A DNA stretch of 8,625 nucleotides from Phycisphaerae bacterium (GCA_016935885.1 JAFGQA010000009.1:1-8625); one strand, 5' to 3'. Shown: positions 1 to 7,195, numbered from the stretch's first letter. Translations and numbers: made by a program. Notes: generated by a model not told the origin, from the sequence alone.

Positions 1-437
1 CGGTTGGCGACGAAGCGGTGGAAGTCCATGAACTGGTTGACGCAGTCCTCGCGGGGCGGCGTGCGATGGGGTTCGAGGTTCGGGTAGAGTTTGGCCCACT
101 GAGGTGTCAGGCCGAGGAAGAAGGTGGGTTCCAGCCCGCGGGCCAGCATCTCGTCGACTGCGAAGTCAGCGTAATCGATGGCGCTCCAGTTGTATTGCCC
201 TTCGGTGGGCTCGGCGTCGCACCACGCCAGGCCGGTGCCGTTTGCGGTCGCACCGATGGTGACCATATGGTCCCAGAGTTGCTGGTCGTAGAACCACGGC
301 CGGCCAGCCCATGCCGCCGTGAACCGCCCCATCGAGAACAGCAGGGGCCGCGGCGGGGCCGATGATGCTACCGAGGCCACGCAGAAGACCGCAATCAGGA
401 AAACGAATCCTGTGGCCCGGAAAGACCCATGACGCAT
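1..437 (-). CDS. Secreted glycoside hydrolase-like protein, N-terminal part (runs off window)
   Basis: Reading leftwards from an ATG at 437, 145 codons stay open to the window edge. Residues 1-26 are a signal peptide: basic start MRHGSFR, hydrophobic core FVFLIAVFCVASVA, and likely cleavage near ASSA. Residues 69-90 carry a Trp-x-x-x-Glu-Pro stretch (GLAWCDAEPTEGQYNW) followed by SAIDYADFAVDEM. In clan GH-A hydrolases (GH5, GH39, GH42 types) this stretch marks the beta-strand and helix near the barrel start ('EP..G.y.W...D'). Next come LARGLEPTFFLGLTPQW, a strand typical of the following barrel unit, and FMDFHRFVAN. The start is supported by GGGGAGG seven bases upstream of the ATG and a promoter-like pair further up. 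The catalytic acids lie beyond the window, so family and substrate cannot be assigned. It diverges from the ceramidase-like pseudogene. Confidence 0.8.
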   Translation of the reverse strand, partial: MRHGSFRATGFVFLIAVFCVASVASSAPPRPLLFSMGRFTAAWAGRPWFYDQQLWDHMVTIGATANGTGLAWCDAEPTEGQYNWSAIDYADFAVDEMLARGLEPTFFLGLTPQWAKLYPNLEPHRTPPREDCVNQFMDFHRFVAN

Positions 438-476
438 GAACTGCCTCCCCAATGAGATCCTCCGCGACTACTCCAG

Positions 477-506
477 ATTGTAACGGAATTGGCCGCCGTG
501 CTGCAA
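477..506 (-). promoter_or_regulatory. Predicted sigma70-type promoter of the glycoside hydrolase gene
   Basis: On the minus strand TTGCAG (506-501) and TACAAT (482-477) are separated by 18 bases. TACAAT matches the -10 consensus at five of six positions; the -35 is weaker. The 40 bases from the -10 to the ATG at 437 leave room for a short leader with the GGGGAGG ribosome site. Read by eye, with no test of transcription. It overlaps the ragged 5' end of the ceramidase-like pseudogene. Confidence 0.4.
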
Positions 507-514
507 ACCCTGCT

Positions 515-1542
515 TCCGAGATGCTCGTCACGCGCATCGCCGACACGATCCGACACGCCGCCAACAACCTTGCGTCGGCCAGAATCGGTTGGGGTACCGG
601 CCGCATACCCGAGCGCGTGTTCAACCATCGCTGGCACATGACGCCCGGCTCGATCCCGCCCGATCTTTTCGGCAATACGACCAACCACGTTCAGATGAAC
701 CCGCCGCCGGCCAGCCCTAACCTCATCGAACCGGCCGGACCGACCGCCCCGGGACTGCCCGTGATCTCCGTGCAGTCGAGGGAGGGCCGTCCCATCAGTG
801 TGCTGGCGAATTACGCGTTGCACTACGTGGGAGGCACCGGTTCCGGAGACATCAGTGCCGACTACTTCGGGATGTTTGCCGATCGGGTCCAACTCCTTTT
901 GAATGCCGACCGCCGCGATCCGCCTTTTGTTAGCATCCTGGCAAACGGCGCCAGCGGAAACATCAACAACATCAACTTCCGCGAACCGGGCCCGACCCGA
1001 AAACCCTACGAGCAGATGCGCCTTGTCGCGGACGACGTCGCCGCCGAAGCGGCGCGCGTAGTCAAGAGTATCGCATATACGGACTCGGTTGTTGTCGCCG
1101 TTCGCGAGGAGAAGATCAGGCTCGGCATTCGTCGGCCGACCCCCGACGATGTGAAACATGCCCGGGCGGTCCTCGCCGAAGCCCACGGCAAGCCCCTGGC
1201 CTCGCGCTCGCGCAACTCTACGCATCCGAAACGGTACAGATGGAGGCCTACCCCGAGCAGGTTGAACTCGTCCTTCGGGTTGTGCCCATCGGCGACGTCG
1301 GCATTGTCGCGATTCCCTGTGAGACGTTGGTCGAGATCGGCCTGGAACTGAAGGGGAAAAGCCCCTTCAAACCCACGCTGATCGTCGATCTGGCTGACGG
1401 ATACAACGGCTACCTGCCAACCACCGATCACCACAGGCTCGGCGACTACGAGACCTGGCGGGCCCGTTCCAGCTATCTCGAGACCAGTGCCGCAGCCCGA
1501 ATCGCCGATCGCCTGCTTTCGCTATTGAGCGAACTCAAGTGA
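515..1542 (+). pseudogene. Neutral/alkaline ceramidase-like protein, N-truncated and frameshifted
   Basis: Two reading frames together give the C-terminal two thirds of a protein like the planctomycetal 'neutral/alkaline non-lysosomal ceramidase' homologues. Frame 2 carries RIGWGTG, FNHRWHMTPGSIPP, LANYALHYVGG, GDISADYFGMFADRVQ and NGASGNINNINFREP, to about base 1200. Frame 1 continues the same protein from about 1201 (LALAQLYASETVQMEAYPEQ) through AIPCETLVEIGLELK, KSPFKP, LADGYNGYLPT and GDYETWRARSSYLE to a TGA at 1540-1542. The join needs a one-base indel near 1195-1205. The family's first 130-odd residues, including the His-rich metal-binding segment, are absent. The only ATG upstream (452) has no ribosome site and lies among the divergent gene's control sequences. 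Ceramidases cleave the ceramide amide bond, but the substrate of planctomycete homologues is unknown to me. The gene is probably dead; a sequencing error would explain only the frameshift. Confidence 0.83.
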
Positions 1543-1653
1543 TTGAGCTCCGCTTGCAGCGAGACGAAGCCGGTGCGGGGTCGGGAACAGGCAACGGGAA
1601 GAGTGTGGCCTGCTCAGAGCTTTCTTCGTATATTACACCGCCGGAGGATGTCT

Positions 1654-3477
1654 ATGCGTAGCATGTTGCTCTCTGCCACCTTGACTCTCATCGCCGTAGC
1701 TTCCCGGGCATCGGCACTGGATCAGGGTGTGGACGTCGCGTCCCTCTCGGGTTGGGACATTGTCGTCGCGTCCGATGCCATTCCCAGCGAGCGTTACGCC
1801 GCCGAGGAACTCCATCGCATCCTCGCGGAGGCGACTGGCGAGCGTCTGGAACTCGTCCAGAAAGTCAGCCGTGCCGACAATCACATTTTCGTGGGTCCCA
1901 GCGAGCCGATGCGAACCAGTCCGGGCGGCTTCGATGTCAAGGGCTTCGACTCCGAGGACCTGCGCATCGTCATCCGCGCAGGCCACATCGTTATCGCCGG
2001 CGGGCGGCCACGTGGTACACTCTATGGGGTATACACTTTCCTTGAAGACTACCTGGGCGTACGCTTCCTGACCAAGGACCATACGCACGTGCCGAAGGTC
2101 GGCGGCTGGCGCGTCGTCGGGCCCGTGGACCGGTTCTACCATCCGCCGCTTGCGTTCCGCTGGAGCGACTGGCGCGAAAACAGTGAGAACCCTCCTTTCG
2201 CCACACGGCTGCGCTACAACGCCGTCACTAACGACGCCAAGTATGGCGGCAAGACCGGGCTCGTGCTGATCAATCACAGCCTCGGCCGGCAGATCCCCTC
2301 GTCCAAGTATGGCAAGGAACATCCGGAGTACTACGCGCTCGTCAACGGCAAGCGGCTCGCCGACGTGAAGAATGACTTCATGGAGACGCAACCCTGCCTG
2401 ACCAACCCCGAGGTGCTCAGGATCGTCACCGATGCGGTGCTGGCGGAACTCAAGCAGAACCCGAACGCCCAGAATATCTCGATCAGTCAGAACGACAACG
2501 ACCGCTACTGCCGTTGTCCGAGGTGTGCTGCTCTCGACGAGCATGAAGGCACGCCGATGGGCTCACTGCTGACGTTCGTTAATGCCGTCGCGGACGAGGT
2601 GGCGAAGCCGTACCCGCAGGTCAAGGTGGGCACACTGAGCTATTGGTACTCGCGCAAGCCGCCGCGCACGCTGAAGCCGCGGCCCAACGTGCAGATCCAG
2701 CTTTGCAGCATTGAGTGTTGTCAGCTCCATGCCATCAATGACGCCGCCTGTCCGAAGAACCTCGATTTCTGCCGGGACATGGACGGTTGGGGAAGAATAT
2801 GCTCGAACGTGTCGGTGTGGAACTATGACGTGAACTTCTCCAGCTACCAATTGCCGCTACCGAACCTGCCCGTAATCGAGCCGAACATCCGCTACTTTCT
2901 CGCTCACCAGGCCAAGGGCGTGTTTCTGGAGGCGGCGGCCGAAACGAAGTCTGCCGCACTGGTCGATCTGCACAACTACGTCATGAGCCGGTTGCTCTGG
3001 GACCCGAGCGGCAACGGCGACGCGCTGGCCGACGAATTCCTGCGGCTTCACTACCGTCGGGCGGCCGATCCCATCCGACGGTTCATCCACCAGGTCGAAC
3101 AACAGTCTCGCGCCAGCGGCCAGCATCCGAGCTGTTTCGGCAGCGCCGCTGAATTCGGGTTCGATGAGAAGCTCGCCCAGGCAGGACTGGATGCCTTCGG
3201 CCAAGCCATGCGCCTGACCGACGACGAGGCCGTCCGAAGCCGCGTGGAGAAAGCTTCCGTCTGTGCGTACCGTTTGGCCATCGAACCCGTCTGGAAGCTG
3301 GATGAAAAGGTTGGCGTCAGCCCGGAACTGGCGGAGCGGATGCGGCCTCTGGTGCGGGAGTTCTTCCTGCTATGTACGAAGTACCAGATCACGTTCGTCG
3401 ACATCAATGTGCCGACTGAGCAAGTGCGCGATCGCCTCAAGAAGTTGCTCTGGCGCGATACGCCGCCGGATTTCTGA
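1654..3477 (+). CDS. Exported DUF4838-family protein (probable glycan-active enzyme)
   Basis: A 607-residue protein. ATG 1654 is chosen because GGAGG (1643-1647) lies six bases upstream and the protein then opens with a clean signal peptide (MRSMLLSATLTLIAVASRASA, cut before LD). An earlier TTG at 1543 would prepend a non-signal tail. Residues about 30-140 resemble the small alpha/beta domain that precedes the barrel in GH20 and alpha-glucuronidase-like enzymes: 'AAEELHRILAEATG', 'IFVGPSE', 'IVIAGGRPRGTLYGVYTFLED'. The DUF4838 core follows, with NHSLGRQIP, HPEYYAL and QPCLTNPEV, then the strand ISQNDND (residues 279-283 acidic/amide) followed by Cys286, Cys288 and Cys291. Later come GVFLEAAAETKSA and YVMSRLLWDPSG, both typical of the family. 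Cys spacing suggests a structural metal or disulphides. No DUF4838 reaction is assigned here; a hydrolase on complex glycans is inferred from domain company and neighbours. Likely co-transcribed with the next gene. Confidence 0.88.
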   Translation: MRSMLLSATLTLIAVASRASALDQGVDVASLSGWDIVVASDAIPSERYAAEELHRILAEATGERLELVQKVSRADNHIFVGPSEPMRTSPGGFDVKGFDSEDLRIVIRAGHIVIAGGRPRGTLYGVYTFLEDYLGVRFLTKDHTHVPKVGGWRVVGPVDRFYHPPLAFRWSDWRENSENPPFATRLRYNAVTNDAKYGGKTGLVLINHSLGRQIPSSKYGKEHPEYYALVNGKRLADVKNDFMETQPCLTNPEVLRIVTDAVLAELKQNPNAQNISISQNDNDRYCRCPRCAALDEHEGTPMGSLLTFVNAVADEVAKPYPQVKVGTLSYWYSRKPPRTLKPRPNVQIQLCSIECCQLHAINDAACPKNLDFCRDMDGWGRICSNVSVWNYDVNFSSYQLPLPNLPVIEPNIRYFLAHQAKGVFLEAAAETKSAALVDLHNYVMSRLLWDPSGNGDALADEFLRLHYRRAADPIRRFIHQVEQQSRASGQHPSCFGSAAEFGFDEKLAQAGLDAFGQAMRLTDDEAVRSRVEKASVCAYRLAIEPVWKLDEKVGVSPELAERMRPLVREFFLLCTKYQITFVDINVPTEQVRDRLKKLLWRDTPPDF

Positions 3478-3536
3478 GCCGGAATGGGCGCCGGATAAGC
3501 CTGCATGTGAGTTGGTATTTCGGGACGGTTTATCGC

Positions 3537-5912
3537 ATGCCAAACGAATCGCTTTTTCTGCTGCACCAACGTGTCGCCGTGCGTACCACCGCCTTGGCGG
3601 TATGCAGCTGCGCAGCGTTCTTCTCTTGCTTCACCGATGGGGCTGAACCCGGCCCGACGCCCGGCGTCGAGATTCTGCCCGCGGGCGAGGCGCCCGCGCC
3701 GGTCGCCCTTCCACATTTCCCCAGTCGCCTGCATGCGTTCGTTTGGCGCAACTGGCAACTGGTGCCGATAGAGCGCATGGCGCAAGTGGTAGGCGCCAGA
3801 CCTGCGGACATTCGCCAACTGGGGACGGCGATGGGCCTGCGCGAACCGCCACGCATAACGCCCGACCAACAGCAACGCTCCTACATCACTATCCTCCGCC
3901 GCAACTGGCACCTGTTGCCATACGAGCAGTTGCTGGAGTTGCTTGACTGGCCGGCAGAGAAGCTGGCCTACACCCTGCGCCACGACGACGGCGTGTTCTG
4001 GAAGTTCGGATCGCTCAAGCCCAGGTGCACGCCGCTGAAGTTCGTGCCCGAAGACGAACCAGCCCGCGCGCGCTGCCTCGCCATCGCTCGCCAACTCGCC
4101 GAGGAGTTTCCGGCGGGGGTCGGCGGCGTCGGTGAACCGCTCTTCCAGTTTGTTGCCGACCTCTCGGCACCGCCGCCACCCGCTCAGCACGTGCCGCGTG
4201 CCTCCCCTCTATCGCCTCGTTTCTGCCACTCCTACTTCGCGCCATTCGGTGACCTCCTGCTCGACGGCGCTGCGGACCCGTACCCGGCTGGCTACCTCGC
4301 CCGCCTTGCCGACGCCGGAGCTGACGGCGTATGGCTTTATGTCGTGCTATCCAAACTCGCTCCTTTTCCTTGGGACGCGCACCAGAGCGAGCGATACGAG
4401 GAACGTTTGCGTAACCTCCGTTCGCTGGTGGCGCGGGCGCGCCAGCAGGGGCTTGGCGTCTATCTCTACCTGAACGAGCCGCGATCACAGCCGCTGGCGT
4501 TTTTTGCATCACGGCCGGAGCTGAAGGGCATCGAGGCGACGAATCCCTGGGAGGCCGGTACGTCCACGCTCTGCACCAGTTCGCCGGAAGTGCAGGACTA
4601 CCTGGTAAGCGCCGTCGCGCACGTGTGTCGGGAAGTGCCTGACCTGGCCGGGCTGTTTACCATCACCGCCTCGGAGGCGTTGACCAACTGCTGGTCGCAC
4701 GGTGGCGGAGCGAAGTGCCAGCGTTGCGGCCGGCGCACGGCAGTGGAGGTCATTGCGGAGCTGAACGGGCTCTATCGCGAAGGCATCCGCCGGGCGGGCA
4801 CGGCGACGCAGCTTATCGTCTGGGACTGGGGCTGGCAGGATGCGTGGGCCGAGGAGATTATCCAACTTCTTCCGGACGACAGTGCCTTCATGAGCGTGAG
4901 CGAGTGGAGCATTCCAATCGAGCGGTGCGGCGTGAAAACCGTCATCGGCGAGTACGCCCTCTCCGTCGTCGGGCCGGGACCGCGCGCGACCCGCCACTGG
5001 AGTATAGCCCGCCGGCGCGGCATGAAGACGATCGCCAAGATTCAGGCCAACAACACGTGGGAATTGTCCGCCGTGCCGTACATTCCCGTCCTGGAGACGG
5101 TGGCGCGTCATGCGGCCAATCTGCGGGCCGCCCAGGTTGACGGCGTAATGCTGGGCTGGTCGCTCGGCGGTTATCCATCCCCGAACCTGGAGGTGGTGGC
5201 CGAGTTGGGCGGCGTCGAGCCGCTCGCGCCGAATGCCGCGATGCAGGCCGTGGCTGAGCGGCGCTTCGGCGGCGAGCTGGCCCCGGCGGTCGTGCAGGCC
5301 TGGCGCGAGTTCAGTGCGGCCTTCAGCGAGTTCCCGTTCGGCGGCGGACTGTACAACGCGCCGATGCAGTTCGGCCCCGCCAACCTGCTGTGGGGCGAGC
5401 CGACACACTATCACGCGGGTCCGGTGGGCTTCCCCTACGACGACCTCGAGTCCTGGCGGACGCCGTATCCGGCGGAGGTCTTCATCGGGCAGATGGAGAA
5501 AGTCGCTGAGGGCTTTGAGCAGGCGCTGGATAAGTTCAAGCAGGCGGCGCTCTTGGCGAAGATCGATGCCCGGCAGCACAAGGCCTGCACACGGGAAATG
5601 GCCGTCGCCGAAGCGGCGGCGATTCATTTCCGCAGTTCCGCCAACCAGGCGCGGTTCGTGTGGACGCGCAACCAACTGGGGGCGGCGACATCGGCAGCGG
5701 ATGCCCGGCCGTTGCTCGCCGAGTTGGAGCGGTTGTTGCGTCGGGAAGTGGATTTGGCGCGGCGCTTGTACGCCCTTCAGATGGAGGACTCTCGCCTGGG
5801 CTTCGAAGCGTCAAACCAGTACTACTACGTCCCCCTGGACCTCACGGAGAAAGTCATCAACTGCCGCGACCTGCTGGAGCGCTGGCTACCGGCGCAGCGG
5901 ATGAAATGGTAG
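3537..5912 (+). CDS. Exported TIM-barrel glycosidase-like protein with duplicated N-terminal helical unit
   Basis: A 791-residue protein from ATG 3537; a GTG at 3507 in the same frame is an alternative start, and neither has a strong ribosome site. Residues about 6-36 form a signal peptide (RTTALAVCSCAAFFSCFTDGA). Residues 67-103 and 118-153 are two related units sharing R-N-W-x-L-x-P (71-77 and 122-128) plus a following helix. The barrel follows with FAPFGD, DAGADGVWLYVVL, GVYLYLNEPR (Glu314), FTITASE (Glu380), a Cys394/Cys397 pair, WDWGW (429-433, Asp430), SVSEWS (Glu456), KTIAKIQANNTWEL and VMLGWSLGGYPSPN. The tail is helical. From memory, close relatives are common 'hypothetical' proteins in planctomycetes and neighbouring phyla. 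The acids at strand ends look like a retaining or substrate-assisted hydrolase (GH20/GH123-like), but this is inference. It lies 59 bp behind the DUF4838 gene on the same strand. Confidence 0.85.
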   Translation: MPNESLFLLHQRVAVRTTALAVCSCAAFFSCFTDGAEPGPTPGVEILPAGEAPAPVALPHFPSRLHAFVWRNWQLVPIERMAQVVGARPADIRQLGTAMGLREPPRITPDQQQRSYITILRRNWHLLPYEQLLELLDWPAEKLAYTLRHDDGVFWKFGSLKPRCTPLKFVPEDEPARARCLAIARQLAEEFPAGVGGVGEPLFQFVADLSAPPPPAQHVPRASPLSPRFCHSYFAPFGDLLLDGAADPYPAGYLARLADAGADGVWLYVVLSKLAPFPWDAHQSERYEERLRNLRSLVARARQQGLGVYLYLNEPRSQPLAFFASRPELKGIEATNPWEAGTSTLCTSSPEVQDYLVSAVAHVCREVPDLAGLFTITASEALTNCWSHGGGAKCQRCGRRTAVEVIAELNGLYREGIRRAGTATQLIVWDWGWQDAWAEEIIQLLPDDSAFMSVSEWSIPIERCGVKTVIGEYALSVVGPGPRATRHWSIARRRGMKTIAKIQANNTWELSAVPYIPVLETVARHAANLRAAQVDGVMLGWSLGGYPSPNLEVVAELGGVEPLAPNAAMQAVAERRFGGELAPAVVQAWREFSAAFSEFPFGGGLYNAPMQFGPANLLWGEPTHYHAGPVGFPYDDLESWRTPYPAEVFIGQMEKVAEGFEQALDKFKQAALLAKIDARQHKACTREMAVAEAAAIHFRSSANQARFVWTRNQLGAATSAADARPLLAELERLLRREVDLARRLYALQMEDSRLGFEASNQYYYVPLDLTEKVINCRDLLERWLPAQRMKW

Positions 5913-5920
5913 GGGCGATT

Positions 5921-5950
5921 TACGGGGACCCGGGGACAGAGTGACGTCAG
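5921..5950. repeat. GC-rich tandem 8-mer plus TGACGTCA palindrome; REP-like tail
   Basis: Nine bases after the TIM-barrel gene's stop codon lie two adjacent near-identical 8-mers, CGGGGACC and CGGGGACA (5923-5938), followed by the perfect palindrome TGACGTCA (5942-5949). A 'GGGGACAG...' start is, as I recall, typical of dispersed repeats next to REP-associated Y1 transposases in several phyla. No second copy is present in this window, so repeat status rests on resemblance only. Confidence 0.3.
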
Positions 5951-5970
5951 TGCCTTTCGCGTGGGCCATA

Positions 5971-6150
5971 TTGACAATCTACCAGCGCATCGAGCAGGTC
6001 TTCTCCGACCCGTAGTCGTACCCACCGGACATTCAGCAGAGCAACGCCTGGTTGGCCTGGGGCTCGCTGAACACCGAGGAACGAATGCGTGAGCTGGAAC
6101 GACTTATGGCCCAGGCCCCGTCCTTACCGAAAATGTTATCCGGCTCATGA
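5971..6150 (+). pseudogene. C-terminal remnant of a lost gene, with in-frame TAG
   Basis: One frame reads LTIYQRIEQVFSDP, a TAG at 6013-6015, then SYPPDIQQSNAWLAWGSL and NTEERMRELERLMAQAP, ending at TGA 6148-6150. Residue composition is coding-like (amphipathic helix, few Arg/Pro runs), unlike the shadow frames here. A single G-to-T change would turn GAG into this TAG. The closing pattern (acid, helix, 'ERLM.QAP') resembles the C-terminal tail of the DUF4838 protein upstream (TEQVRDRLKKLL), so a decayed relative is possible but not shown. No start or ribosome site is present. The transposase remnant begins immediately beyond. Confidence 0.4.
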
Positions 6151-6166
6151 GGAGGCACTGCGGGCT

Positions 6167-6567
6167 TTCACGCGTCTCGCCGAACACCTTGCGCAACGCC
6201 GCCCAGAAAACCAACGCCCCGTCGCCCACCGCCAGCTTCGGGGGCTCGACCAGCCCGCGGGCCTTCAGATCCAGCAGCAGCTCACGCCACGACTGCTCGC
6301 TCTCGCCGTAACCGTCGGTGACCCCCACCAGCTCCTTTTGGCCCTCAGGCGTGGCTCCCAGCACGACGAGGATGCACTGCCGACCTTCCTCCAGCCGCAC
6401 GTTGAAGTGGATGCCGTCCACCCAGAAGTACACGTATCGCTTGTCGGCTAGCAGCCGCTTGCTCCACGCCTCGTAGTCCCGCTGCCACACCTCCTTGAAC
6501 CGTACCACCGTCGAAGCCGACAATCCCGGCGCCTCCAGGCCCAGCGACGCTACTGCGCTTCATTGAA
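6167..6567 (-). pseudogene. IS256-family (Mutator) transposase, internal fragment
   Basis: The fragment holds the centre of an IS256-type DDE transposase. Key segments are APGLSASTVVRFKEVW, KRYVYFWVDGIHFNVRLE (first catalytic Asp in the DG motif), ILVVLGATPEGQKELVGVTDGY, ESEQSWRELLLDLKARGL and AVGDGALVFWAAL (second catalytic Asp). The two Asp residues are 65 apart, matching the family spacing. Homology stops after KVFGETRE at about 6167, before the RCWVHK block and the catalytic Glu. At the 5' side FNEA (6567-6556) is in another frame and runs into TAG, so a one-base indel near 6553-6556 split the gene. Residues upstream of FNEA are missing. Intact members are about 400 residues; about 135 remain, so it cannot transpose. 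No terminal inverted repeats are visible. Confidence 0.9.
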
Positions 6568-6786
6568 GGCCTAGCGAATGGCTCGATCAACAAGGTGAGG
6601 GTCGGGAAAAGCTCCTTGTCCAGAGTGTCCCGACATGGTCGCAATTGCGACCATTGATACCCGCTCAACTACCATTCGACCACCAAGCGACTACCCGGCG
6701 ACTACCTCATAACTCGTTTGACTGGAGGCACTTAGAGTCGGAAGTTTATGCAGGCAAAGAAGATACGATTCGGCCTGGATTGTCTG
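6568..6786. other. Unassigned spacer between transposase remnant and tRNA-Gly piece
   Basis: Apart from the palindrome at 6635-6654 I recognise nothing in this stretch. Minus-strand frames are open for short distances but read like noise, and the IS256 homology does not continue into it. Confidence 0.6.
6635..6654. repeat. Perfect 20-bp palindrome
   Basis: ATGGTCGCAATTGCGACCAT equals its own reverse complement over all 20 bases, with no spacer. Symmetry ends at the flanking bases (C left, T right). A spacer-free palindrome suits a dimeric DNA-binding protein better than a terminator, and no T-run follows. It could be an operator or part of an element end. Confidence 0.75.
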
Positions 6787-6826
6787 CCCAAGCTGGACGT
6801 CGTGGGTTCGAATCCCATCGCCCATC
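6787..6826 (+). tRNA. 3' half of a tRNA-Gly(CCC)-like gene, no 5' half
   Basis: From the anticodon onward the sequence fits a tRNA. CCC at 6787-6789 is followed by AA, a 3' anticodon-stem strand GCTGG, and a five-base variable loop ACGTC. The T-arm is GTGGG-TTCGAAT-CCCAT (6802-6818), then an acceptor strand CGCCCAT (6819-6825). Upstream, the expected CCAGC stem strand, U33 (here G), D-arm and ATGGGCG acceptor strand are absent. No pairing partner is visible within 100 bases, so it cannot fold as a full tRNA. Homology starting exactly at the anticodon is what is left when an integrase recombines in an anticodon loop. The minus strand encodes the familiar spurious peptide GDGIRTHDVQLG. Confidence 0.65.
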
Positions 6827-7195
6827 GTAAGACGCAATCGCGGGCCTCCGGGCCGCCTGAAACTCGCCTTCCCGTTCATCCGCTACGTGGAATAAGAGGA
6901 CTGTGCCATGCATCACGTTGACAACAGCGAGAGCCGAGCGGAAAGTCAGCCCCAAGTCGGATTCCAGCGAACCCAGCCGACGCAGCAGCCTTGGTTGCAT
7001 CAGCCAAGGCTTGGCCGTGTCAGGCTTGCGGGAACTGAGCGGTATTACTCGTTCTCGGCAAAGTGTGCCCCCCATATGCATGGCGCGGTGCGCGCGGCAG
7101 GGTATCATTCACGGGGCGCGAGGATGGAGCAACTGCCCAGTGTACTCGCAAAGAGCGATGCTTGAGGAAGAACGCTTTGTTCTTGTCACCGCGTG
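6827..7195. other. Unassigned spacer after tRNA-Gly fragment
   Basis: No credible gene is seen here. An 85-codon plus-strand frame from ATG 6908 has AGAGG eight bases upstream, but its residue pattern looks non-coding. A hairpin lies at 6987-7011. Confidence 0.55.
6987..7011. repeat. Hairpin, 8-bp perfect arms
   Basis: AGCCTTGG (6987-6994) and CCAAGGCT (7004-7011) are exact reverse complements around a nine-base loop. No T-run follows on either strand, so it is not a standard intrinsic terminator. Function unknown. Confidence 0.5.

Noticed and set aside
395..1225. 276-codon minus-strand frame over the pseudogene
   Set aside because: Mirror of the ceramidase-like sequence, whose plus-strand motifs are unmistakable.
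1629..1634. TATATT as -10 of the DUF4838 gene
   Set aside because: The -35 region is poor (TGGCCT) and transcription would begin almost at the ribosome site; too weak to list.
3051..4190. 379-codon minus-strand open frame
   Set aside because: Spans the 3' end of one real gene and the 5' end of the next on the opposite strand; no protein-like pattern.
4509..5675. 388-codon minus-strand open frame
   Set aside because: Antisense to the TIM-barrel gene; Arg/His/Pro-rich and without recognisable domains. GC-rich third positions of the true gene keep it open.
6720..6830. Complete tRNA at this place
   Set aside because: No 5' acceptor strand or D-arm pairs with the visible 3' half.
6691..6879. 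Minus-strand frame with GDGIRTHDVQLG
   Set aside because: This peptide is the antisense translation of a tRNA 3' end, a known annotation artefact; used only as evidence for the tRNA fragment.
6908..7165. 85-codon plus-strand frame with AGAGG eight bases upstream
   Set aside because: Ribosome-site spacing is good but the residues (His/Gln/Arg-rich, no hydrophobic pattern) look non-coding; kept only as a remark.
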